From an uncultured Clostridia bacterium (lineage in GTDB: Bacteria; Bacillota; Clostridia; Christensenellales; Aristaeellaceae), in NCBI GenBank assembly GCA_937906775.1, contig CALCUD010000089.1, positions 1 to 11,513 on the forward strand: DNA of 11,513 bases. Direction: 5' to 3'. The translations under genes were made by a program, and so were the position numbers. Of the stretch, positions 1 to 6,044 are shown in pieces. Every line of letters begins with the position of its first letter. The stretch's first letter is position 1. The notes under the pieces were generated by a model. The model was given only the letters and a program-made list of their open reading frames with translations. It made no database searches and was not told the DNA's origin.

Positions 1-161
1 AGGTATACGATTGTACTCATTTGGTACTGAATTCGCTGGCTTTTTTTAATTCTGGTTTCAGGTATCATGTGATAGGTTTATCAGCAGTCCATCTGCTTTT
101 CAGAAACGGATTTTTTGTTTGCCACGCATGCCGGAAAGCCAGTAAAATCAACGGGAACACC

Positions 162-190
162 TCGACAAGATCCTTTTACGGTGCTATAAT
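162..190 (+). promoter_or_regulatory. Promoter of the LPxTG surface-protein gene (extended -10)
   Basis: The -35 box TCGACA (162-167) matches the sigma-A consensus at 5 of 6 positions. A 17-bp spacer follows, then a perfect TATAAT (185-190) preceded by TGC, which makes an extended -10 (182-190). Transcription would begin near 197, giving a leader of about 115 nt before the ATG at 312. The -10 lies inside an inverted repeat listed separately, so the promoter may be repressor-controlled. Confidence 0.65.
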
Positions 191-212
191 TTTTTGGTGT
201 TTTATAAGCACC
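180..212. promoter_or_regulatory. Operator-like inverted repeat over the -10 box
   Basis: The left arm GGTGCTATAA (180-189) pairs with the right arm at 202-212 (TTATAAGCACC) over 10 bp with a single bulged A at 206. The dyad covers the -10 hexamer and the expected start site, a usual place for a repressor operator. It would not fold in the transcript, because its left arm lies upstream of the start site. No regulator gene is in the window, so the function is inferred. Confidence 0.4.
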
Positions 213-236
213 TGAAATGTTTTTACGTAAGAAACG

Positions 237-254
237 CCGCGCTTTCACGCGCGG
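237..254 (+). other. Small GC-rich hairpin in the 5' leader
   Basis: CCGCGC (237-242) and GCGCGG (249-254) form a perfect 6-bp GC stem around a 6-nt loop, in the untranslated leader of the surface-protein gene. No U-run follows, so it is not a terminator. It could stabilise the mRNA. Positions 1-161 upstream show no gene, only AT-rich sequence with no recognisable motif. Confidence 0.3.
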
Positions 255-311
255 GAGAAAGATACCCATCGATTTAGGTTCCTCGAAATACACCGACCAG
301 AGGGCTTCACC

Positions 312-2951
312 ATGAAAAAGACTGTTCTCTTCATTCTGCTGACGACTGTACTGCTGATGATTCTGCCTATGACGGCGCTGGCCACCACCGCCACCGTAAA
401 ATACATTGACGAAAGCGGTATTGAGCAAAGCCATGATTGTATCATCATGACAGGAGGGGATAGTTATGCGTTTGACGCCAACGGCTGGTATGCGGTAACA
501 GGCAATGTAACGATCACGAACCGTATTGAAAACAGAGCGTCCACAGGTTCCCCGGCTCACCTTATCCTGATGGACGGATGTACCCTTGAGGCAACCGGCG
601 GGATCCATAACCGCGACGGCAATGGGCTTATTATCTGCGGACAGAGTGCGGGAACCGGCACGCTTTCTGTGCCGGTCGCCGCCGAAAACAATGCCGGTAT
701 TGGCGGCGGGCTGACGGAATCCGGAGGAGACCTCACTATCAACGGCGGCACGATCAATGTACGCGGAGGGACATCCGCAGCCGGCATCGGCAGCGGCAAC
801 GCATATTATGATCATACCCGTTCCGGAGGGAACATCACCATCAACGGCGGAACAGTGACCGCAAACGGAGGAGCAGAGGGAGCCGGTATAGGCGGCGGAG
901 ACCGCGGAGCGGGTGGAAACATCACCATCAACGGCGGGAAGGTCACCGCGGTCGGAACCGACGGAGGAGCCGGCATAGGCGGCGGAAACGCCTCTGAATT
1001 TTCTTCGGAAGGTGCCGGCGGTCATGTCAGGATCAGCGGCGGCGAGATAACCGCGAAAGGGAGTGGTTTTACCGGCGGCAGTATACCGTCAGCAGCGATT
1101 GGGCCGGGTGGAGTACTTCCCCGCTGGGATGTTGGGGGAACTGTAGAATTCGGCAGGCTTCCTGCCATCATCAAGGGCAAAAATGATAAGGTCGTAGACA
1201 GTGAGGATTATTGCAGAGTTCATTCCGGGATGGAATATGTCCATATTCAATATGTTAAAGCTGAGTACCAGGTCAAACATATGCTGCAGAAGGAGATCCG
1301 CGGCAGTGAATTCGAACTGAAAGATACGGAAACGCTGCAGGGATATATCAACAACATGACTGAAGCAGCCGCAAAAAATACGTATTCCGGGTACAGGCCG
1401 CTTCTCCCGATCAGACAACAAAAGATCGCGGAAACGGGTACTGTTGTAGAGATCCAGTACGATCTGATCTATTCCACGATCACCTTTGACACAAACGGTA
1501 TCGGGACCGCGCCGGAACCGATCTATGCAGCTCCCGGGACACCGGTCGCCGCGCCGAGTGATCCGTCCGAAGAAGGTTTCGTATTCAGAGGCTGGTACAC
1601 AGATAAAGAATGTACAGACGGACATGAATACACATTCAGTACGATGCCTGAAAAAGACATTACCGTTCATGCAAAATGGATCACGGGCCCTGCAAGGCGG
1701 CAGGATGTTCAATATGTGGATGAAGACGGAAATATGAAAACCGTATCCGCCATTATGCTGCCGGCAAATCAGAAAAATTATGTCTTTGAAGAAGGCGAAT
1801 GGTACGCGCTGGCAGGTGATGCCACAATAGAAAACCGGATCATGAATCAGGCTCCGGATGACGATCCGGCCCATCTGATCCTGACAGACGGATGTCAGCT
1901 GACGGCAAAGTATGGTATCGAATGTGAATCCGGCAAGAGTCTTTCCATATACGGGCAGAGCGAGGGTTCGGGAACGGTAAGGGCGACCGGAGGAGACCGC
2001 AAGCAGCCAGGTATCGGCGGGAGCGGTCATATCACGATCAACGGCGGAACAATCATCGCTATCGGAGGAAAGGATTATAATTTTTCCGGCACCGCGGGTA
2101 TTGGCGTACTTGGCGGAAGCGTCACGATCAACGGCGGGACCGTAACGGCAACCGGTGCATCCAACGCTGGCGCGGGAATCGGCACCGGCGAAACTGAACA
2201 TGTGAGCGGAAGCGTCACGATCAACGGCGGAACGGTGACCGCAACCGGAGGAAAATGGGCATCGGGCATCGGTTCCGGCGGTGGCGGCGGAACTGTAACG
2301 GTAACGATCAACGGTGGAACCGTAACGGCAGTCGGAGGAGAGGAAGCTGACGGCATCGGCGTTGGACTGAGAGGATGGCCTGTAAATATCACGATCAACG
2401 GCGGCGAAATAACCGCCACCGGAGGGACCGGCAAAACAGGCATCGGCGGAACGCTGGCCTTTGGGTCGGATCCCGCGGTCCTGAAAGCCGGGGCGAACAA
2501 AGAAGGCGCCTCCGACGTGGAGCCCGGCGAATACCTGTCGGACCACGCGGACTATCCCTACGCGTACTTAAAATACAATCAGTACCTGATCATCGAGGGC
2601 GCGAACCAGGATATCTATCAAAACGCGGACAGCGCGACTTTCCGTTCCGACGCGGATTACAGCAAGTTTCTGTATGTTAAAGTGGATGGAAACAAACTGA
2701 GCAAGGATGACTATGACAGCCATTCCGGCTCCACTGTCATCGTGCTGAAACGTGCCTTCATCAAAAAGCTGGGTCTGGGGGTCCATACCCTGAAGATCGT
2801 TTCCAATGACGGTTCTGCCAGCACCAGGTTCACCATCCGGAAGCTACCCCCGACAGGAGACAATACTCCCGTGGCACTGCTGACTCTGGCACTGCTGGCC
2901 GCACTCGGCACCATCGCATTTGTGATGAAGAAGCAGAGAAAGCATAACTGA
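312..2951 (+). CDS. LPxTG cell-wall-anchored surface protein with duplicated Gly-rich repeat modules
   Basis: This 879-aa secreted protein is probably linked to peptidoglycan by sortase. Residues 1-24 are a signal peptide (MKKT, hydrophobic core, cleavage after TALA). The C-terminus has LPPTG (845-849), a hydrophobic span (about 854-871) and a basic tail, KKQRKHN. Between them lie two related modules, roughly 25-300 and 460-745. Each opens with a Tyr/Val-rich strand region containing a PAHLIL-DGC element and continues as a chain of ITINGGTVTA/GAGIGGG-type repeats: four in module 1, five in module 2. Residues about 387-456 form an InlB B-type (Listeria-Bacteroides) repeat with the typical GWYTDKEC and AKW elements. 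Residues about 755-843 resemble an Ig/X2-like domain before the anchor. The repeats suggest a parallel beta-helix or carbohydrate-binding fold (compare Cthe_2159-like proteins). Adhesion or glycan binding is inferred. SD AGAGGG (299-304) supports the start, and a strong terminator follows. Confidence 0.88.
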   Translation: MKKTVLFILLTTVLLMILPMTALATTATVKYIDESGIEQSHDCIIMTGGDSYAFDANGWYAVTGNVTITNRIENRASTGSPAHLILMDGCTLEATGGIHNRDGNGLIICGQSAGTGTLSVPVAAENNAGIGGGLTESGGDLTINGGTINVRGGTSAAGIGSGNAYYDHTRSGGNITINGGTVTANGGAEGAGIGGGDRGAGGNITINGGKVTAVGTDGGAGIGGGNASEFSSEGAGGHVRISGGEITAKGSGFTGGSIPSAAIGPGGVLPRWDVGGTVEFGRLPAIIKGKNDKVVDSEDYCRVHSGMEYVHIQYVKAEYQVKHMLQKEIRGSEFELKDTETLQGYINNMTEAAAKNTYSGYRPLLPIRQQKIAETGTVVEIQYDLIYSTITFDTNGIGTAPEPIYAAPGTPVAAPSDPSEEGFVFRGWYTDKECTDGHEYTFSTMPEKDITVHAKWITGPARRQDVQYVDEDGNMKTVSAIMLPANQKNYVFEEGEWYALAGDATIENRIMNQAPDDDPAHLILTDGCQLTAKYGIECESGKSLSIYGQSEGSGTVRATGGDRKQPGIGGSGHITINGGTIIAIGGKDYNFSGTAGIGVLGGSVTINGGTVTATGASNAGAGIGTGETEHVSGSVTINGGTVTATGGKWASGIGSGGGGGTVTVTINGGTVTAVGGEEADGIGVGLRGWPVNITINGGEITATGGTGKTGIGGTLAFGSDPAVLKAGANKEGASDVEPGEYLSDHADYPYAYLKYNQYLIIEGANQDIYQNADSATFRSDADYSKFLYVKVDGNKLSKDDYDSHSGSTVIVLKRAFIKKLGLGVHTLKIVSNDGSASTRFTIRKLPPTGDNTPVALLTLALLAALGTIAFVMKKQRKHN
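732..2410 (+). repeat. Nine coding copies of an ATCAACGGCGG-type repeat
   Basis: The sequence encoding ITINGG/RISGG recurs near-identically nine times: at about 737, 840, 925 and 1031 in module 1, and at about 2036, 2125, 2220, 2308 and 2393 in module 2. Most copies share an 11-nt core ATCAACGGCGG, often followed by AAC or GAC and GTAACGGCAACCGG-like DNA. Spacing is about 80-105 nt. Synonymous sites are also conserved, which points to recent duplication or recombination rather than protein-level selection alone. The units are coding and too irregular for a CRISPR array. Confidence 0.8.
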
Positions 2952-2981
2952 AAGCTCCGACACACATAACGAATCTCTTTG

Positions 2982-3009
2982 GCATCAGTCTTCGGACTGA
3001 TGCTTTTTT
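2982..3009 (+). terminator. Rho-independent terminator of the surface-protein gene
   Basis: A perfect 9-bp stem, GCATCAGTC (2982-2990) with GACTGATGC (2995-3003), is capped by a TTCG tetraloop and followed directly by six T residues (3004-3009). It starts 30 bp after the stop codon and separates the LPxTG gene from everything downstream. Confidence 0.95.
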
Positions 3010-3015
3010 GATTGA

Positions 3016-3031
3016 TTGGAATTTATTCCAA
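3016..3031. repeat. Short perfect inverted repeat after the terminator
   Basis: TTGGAAT (3016-3022) and ATTCCAA (3025-3031) form a perfect 7-bp dyad separated by TT. It lies just downstream of the terminator and about 27 bp upstream of a TTGACA element. The 2-nt gap rules out an RNA hairpin of normal geometry, so a protein-binding site is the more natural reading. No regulator can be named. Confidence 0.3.
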
Positions 3032-3057
3032 CAAAGTGCCATTCTTCCCGGATATGC

Positions 3058-3091
3058 TTGACAAGTCTGTAGAAAATAAGATAACTTATTT
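3058..3091 (+). promoter_or_regulatory. Weak promoter candidate with overlapping dyad
   Basis: TTGACA (3058-3063) matches the consensus -35 exactly. Sixteen bases later is GATAAC (3080-3085), a 4/6 match to TATAAT. An inverted repeat AAATAAG (3074-3080) / CTTATTT (3085-3091) spans that -10. It could have driven the now-broken dehydrogenase starting at 3257, although the distance of about 165 bp is long. Confidence 0.3.
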
Positions 3092-3168
3092 GTAAGAAAA
3101 TTCAGTTGAGGCAAATGTGAATTTACTACTATTTATCTGACTACTTTTGAAATACTTGCGTTTGTTGT

Positions 3169-3194
3169 TAGTTGTAATAAAGTTGACACAACTA
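3169..3194. promoter_or_regulatory. Operator-like inverted repeat upstream of the SDR remnant
   Basis: TAGTTGT (3169-3175) and ACAACTA (3188-3194) are perfect 7-bp arms separated by 12 bp, with a consensus TTGACA (3183-3188) inside the dyad. The geometry fits a site for a dimeric repressor or MerR/HxlR-type regulator acting on the -35 region. No convincing -10 sits 16-19 bp downstream (the nearby TATATA is too close), so promoter activity is doubtful. It may be a relic of control of the broken gene that follows. Confidence 0.3.
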
Positions 3195-3256
3195 TATATG
3201 TTTATTGAAGAGCATATGAATATGAAAATTTGTGATAGAAAAGGAAGGAGATACTT

Positions 3257-3430
3257 ATGAAAAAGATTTGGTTCTTCACGGGAAGTTAGGCTAATGGATT
3301 GAAAAAAGAGCATTTATCGCTTATCTTGTAGTTGCTACACAAACAAGAAGGAAAAGCTGACAGATGCTCTACGAAGATGTGTAACCTATGTTTGACAAAT
3401 CAACAAAAAGTATTTGAAAACGTCATCTGC
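3257..3430 (+). pseudogene. Decayed 5' fragment of a short-chain dehydrogenase/reductase (SDR)
   Basis: A strong SD (AAGGAG, 3245-3250) precedes ATG 3257, which reads MKKIWFFTGS and then meets a TAG at 3287. MKKxWFxTGS is the typical start of a classical SDR: strand beta-1 running into the TGxxxGxG cofactor loop. Pieces of the continuation appear in other frames at the expected spacing. ANGL follows the stop. IEKRAFIAYLVVAT (3298-3339) matches helix A and the VVAT strand. NKKEKLTDAL (3342-3371) matches the usual R-x-x-EKL segment. LTNQQKVFENVI (about 3392-3427) matches the LDVTN..QV segment. At least one nonsense change and about three frame shifts are needed, and nothing after about residue 70 of an SDR is recognisable. 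The gene is inactive and lacks its catalytic half (Ser/Tyr-x-x-x-Lys). Identification rests on motif spacing read by eye. Confidence 0.55.
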
Positions 3431-3434
3431 ACAC

Positions 3435-3463
3435 TTTACGCTGCTTGTTATAATTGCTATAAT
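3435..3463 (+). promoter_or_regulatory. Promoter of the ATP-grasp/ABC operon (extended -10)
   Basis: TTTACG (3435-3440) matches TTGACA at 4 of 6 positions. After a 17-bp spacer comes a perfect TATAAT (3458-3463) preceded by TGC, forming an extended -10 (3455-3463). A second TATAAT overlaps upstream (3449-3454) but has no fitting -35. Transcription would start near 3470, leaving about 107 nt of leader before the first start codon. The element begins right where the SDR remnant stops being recognisable. Confidence 0.6.
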
Positions 3464-3516
3464 AAATTAGATTTTTGTATTGATTTCCTTATTGTTTATC
3501 CCCTGGAACAAGGTAA

Positions 3517-3558
3517 TTCGGATGATTTTCCGAAACAAACGGAACAGGGCCATCCGAA
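3517..3558 (+). promoter_or_regulatory. Structured mRNA leader next to the ATP-grasp SD
   Basis: TTCGGATG (3517-3524) and CATCCGAA (3551-3558) form a perfect 8-bp stem. Inside it TTCCG (3528-3532) and CGGAA (3540-3544) make a 5-bp stem. The outer right arm ends two bases before the AAAGGGAG ribosome-binding segment. A competing hairpin is possible, since TTCGG (3517-3521) can also pair with CCGAA (3530-3534). Mutually exclusive pairings beside an SD can modulate translation, but no known riboswitch or T-box motif is recognised. Confidence 0.35.
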
Positions 3559-3576
3559 AAAGGGAGAGCGGGCAGA

Positions 3577-4644
3577 TTGGCGCAGAAAGAAATAAAGCGG
3601 GAGTATCGCCGTCTGGTCATGAAGGCGGCAAAAAGCTATTTTATAAAAAAGATCCGGACGGCACCGGAAAATTTCAGAATGCTGATGACAGCGGCCAAAG
3701 AGAATCACTATCCGCGGTGGTTTCTGTGTGTGGATTTCGCGCTGTCTGCGATCCTGTTCGGCGATTGCGTGCAGGAATATCTTTGGGCATCCAAGTTCCG
3801 CTATAATCTGATCGAAAAAAACCGCTGCTATTCCAGACGGCGTGAGTTCCTGATGTGCTATCTTTATACAAAAACCGCGTCATCGGAAATTCGGTTCAAT
3901 CTGGATTCAAAGGAACGGTTTTACCGCACCTACGCGCGTTTTCTGCATCGGGAAACGCTCTTTGCTCCGGAACATACCGATGTTGAGATCCTGGAATTTG
4001 CGCAGAAGCATGTGAAATTGATTGCGAAACCCACCGACACCTATGGTGGAAAAGGGGTGCATCTGGTGGAAGCCGATGCGTTGGATCCGGAGAAGATACG
4101 GATGCTGCGCGAGGGGAAGTTTCTTCTGGAGGAAGTGGTGATCCAGCATCCGAAAATGGCAAGCATCAATCCCTCCAGCGTCAATACCGTTCGGGTGACG
4201 ACGATCCTGGACGCGGAAGGCGGTTTCCACGTGGAAAATACCTATCTGCGCGCAGGATATCCCGGCTTCCTGGTGGATAATCTCACATCCGGCGGTGTGG
4301 CCTATCCCGTGGATCCTGAAACCGGTATCGTCGTGGGACGGGGAAATCCCACGGAATGCTGGAAAACCCATCTCCGTCATCCCGGAACCGGTACGGTGAT
4401 GCCGGGCTTTGAAATTCCGATGTGGAAAGAGATCCTGCAAATGTGTGAGCAGGCCGCTCACGTGCAGCCTGAGCTTCGCCGCGTAGGCTGGGATATCGCC
4501 ATCACGCCTGACGGACCGCTGCTGATCGAGGGGAACAGCATAACCGCCATTGTGGAGATCGACGGCGCTCAGTATTACAAAGCCAGGCGGTATCTGCGGC
4601 CGCAAAAAAACCGTAAAGCCGGCGCGGGAAAACAAATCTTATGA
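3577..4644 (+). CDS. ATP-grasp ligase, sugar-transfer-associated type (PF14397-like)
   Basis: This is a 355-aa cytoplasmic ATP-grasp enzyme, the fold that joins a carboxylate to an amine or other nucleophile through an acyl-phosphate. The ATP site is visible as KPTDTYGGKG (151-160), with Lys151 and a glycine-rich loop. LLEEVV (183-188) is the hinge, NTVRVTT (203-209) follows, and the metal-binding segment GWDIAITPDGPLLIEGN (304-320) supplies Asp306, Glu318 and Asn320. This order and the SxNTVR and EGN motifs match the sugar-transfer-associated ATP-grasp family, often found in polysaccharide or surface-polymer loci. The N-terminal 100 residues are basic and lack clear motifs. Translation probably starts at TTG 3577 (SD AGGGAG at 3561-3566, spacing 10); ATG 3619 is an alternative but has no SD. 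It is the first gene of a five-gene operon, and its TGA overlaps the next ATG (ATGA). The substrate is unknown. Confidence 0.8.
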   Translation: MAQKEIKREYRRLVMKAAKSYFIKKIRTAPENFRMLMTAAKENHYPRWFLCVDFALSAILFGDCVQEYLWASKFRYNLIEKNRCYSRRREFLMCYLYTKTASSEIRFNLDSKERFYRTYARFLHRETLFAPEHTDVEILEFAQKHVKLIAKPTDTYGGKGVHLVEADALDPEKIRMLREGKFLLEEVVIQHPKMASINPSSVNTVRVTTILDAEGGFHVENTYLRAGYPGFLVDNLTSGGVAYPVDPETGIVVGRGNPTECWKTHLRHPGTGTVMPGFEIPMWKEILQMCEQAAHVQPELRRVGWDIAITPDGPLLIEGNSITAIVEIDGAQYYKARRYLRPQKNRKAGAGKQIL

Positions 4645-6044
4645 AAAAGCAGCAGAAATCCTCCCCGATGAAGGGCCATGAGAAGCTCGGCTATCTGACC
4701 ATGGCCATGGCCATTAACATTGTTTTTTCATTCAAAAACGTCTATTATCTGATTTTTCTGACCAATATACTGGAAATATCCATTGGCGCTGCGGGCCTGA
4801 TCACAGCCATCGGCACGGTCTGGGACGCGGTCAATGACCCGCTGCTGGGGGTTTTTATCTCCAACAGAAGATTCAGATCAGGGGAACGCGTGCGACCGTT
4901 ATTGATCAAAGCCGGCATCCCCTGGGGCATGACGTTGCTGCTTCTTTTCACGAACTTTCATCTGAAACCGGTCGGAACGGTTATTCTGTGTATCGTGCTG
5001 TATTTCGTGTTTGAAACGGCGTATACCTTCATTGCCATTCCCTACACAGCGATGGCTTCCCTTGCCACAGAGAACGAAGAAGAACGGAAAACGATCAACG
5101 CCCTGCGCGGCCTTGGAGCAGGGATCGGCAGCGGGATCGGTGCGGTGGCCATTACGCCGCTCATCCGGCTGTTCGGCGGTCTGCAAGGGGAAAATGCTGT
5201 GATCGGTGTACAGGATACCGGTGCCATCTTCCTGACCGCCTTGGTGATGGGCTGCCTTTGCGTGTTCAGCTCCCAGTTTCATTATTTTACTTCCCGGGAA
5301 AGAGTCCGCAATGCTTCGGAAACCGAAAATGCGGAACAGGAAAAGCTTTCTTTACTGAAGTCCTATCGGGTTCTGTATCAGTCGGCTTCCTGGAGAAAGA
5401 ATACAGCCTATTTCCTGCTTTATGGGCTCAGCAACGTGCTGACCATGACGACGGTGGCCTATTACGCTTCCTATGTTCTGAAATCCTCATCCCTGGCGAC
5501 GCCCATTTTGGCGGCTTACATGGGGATGTATCTGGTGGGTTCGGCCATCACCCCGAGACTCGATACCAGGATTGGCAGAGAGCGGGCGATGGTTTTCTCC
5601 CTGCTTATACAAATGGTCGGAAAGATCCCGTTCTTCATCGCGCCGGATCAGTTTGCCTGTATGCTGATCAACGCGGCTTGCTACGGCCTGGGGGGATCGA
5701 CCGTTTTTGTGCTGGCGGGAACCAACCGTACCGTGATTGCGGATATCGTGGAGATAAAATGCAAAAAACGTTCGGATGCCATTATTTCCTCCTGTGAAAA
5801 CCTGTTTTTGAAGCTGACGGAAGCTCTGGGTCAATGGGCGATCACTTTTTCGCTTGCTTTGGCCGGATTCGATGCTTCAAACACTTTGAGCCAGCCTCCG
5901 GCTTCCATCCAAGTGATCTGCGCGGTCCTCGGCGTCGTTCCGTTTCTGATTTCGGCCATTGCTTTGCTGGCTGTGCGCGGACTCGACCCGAACAAGGAAT
6001 ATCATGCCCTGAAGGAAGGGAACATTTATGGGAAAACACCGTAA
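4641..6044 (+). CDS. MFS_2 / GPH-family sodium-coupled transporter (MelB-like)
   Basis: This 467-aa integral membrane protein has about 12 hydrophobic spans and the layout of the glycoside-pentoside-hexuronide:cation symporters. TM2 carries TVWDAVNDPLLG, with Asp62 and Asp66 placed like the cation-binding Asp55/Asp59 of MelB. The loop after TM4 has IPYTAMASLATENEEERKTI and then NALR, a close match to the family PYxAL...ER motif. The family moves sugars with Na+ or H+, but it also includes the eukaryotic lysophospholipid carrier MFSD2A. The gene lies between an ATP-grasp ligase and a PlsC-type acyltransferase, so a lipid or conjugate is as plausible a cargo as a sugar. It overlaps the upstream gene by 4 nt, has no independent SD of note, and overlaps the next gene by 17 nt, so translational coupling is likely. 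Confidence 0.82.
   Translation: MKKQQKSSPMKGHEKLGYLTMAMAINIVFSFKNVYYLIFLTNILEISIGAAGLITAIGTVWDAVNDPLLGVFISNRRFRSGERVRPLLIKAGIPWGMTLLLLFTNFHLKPVGTVILCIVLYFVFETAYTFIAIPYTAMASLATENEEERKTINALRGLGAGIGSGIGAVAITPLIRLFGGLQGENAVIGVQDTGAIFLTALVMGCLCVFSSQFHYFTSRERVRNASETENAEQEKLSLLKSYRVLYQSASWRKNTAYFLLYGLSNVLTMTTVAYYASYVLKSSSLATPILAAYMGMYLVGSAITPRLDTRIGRERAMVFSLLIQMVGKIPFFIAPDQFACMLINAACYGLGGSTVFVLAGTNRTVIADIVEIKCKKRSDAIISSCENLFLKLTEALGQWAITFSLALAGFDASNTLSQPPASIQVICAVLGVVPFLISAIALLAVRGLDPNKEYHALKEGNIYGKTP

Noticed and set aside
737..2410. Regularly spaced repeats that might suggest a CRISPR array
   Set aside because: The repeats are coding, lie in one frame, vary in spacing and sequence, and encode ITINGG units of a surface protein.
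81..2546. Long open frames on the minus strand (81-1025 and 1089-2546) opposite the surface protein
   Set aside because: They mirror the GC-rich repeat codons of the plus-strand gene, give Arg/Ser/Cys-rich low-complexity translations, and lack ribosome binding sites. The plus strand has signal peptide, anchor motif and terminator.
3332..3595. Open frame of 87 codons upstream of the ATP-grasp gene
   Set aside because: It starts inside the SDR remnant with no ribosome binding site, spans the operon promoter and leader, and its only recognisable piece (LTNQQKVFENVI) belongs to the decayed SDR.
3907..4635. 242-codon minus-strand frame opposite the ATP-grasp gene
   Set aside because: It is a shadow of a GC-biased coding gene with clear ATP-grasp motifs. 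Its translation shows no domain, and there is no start signal.
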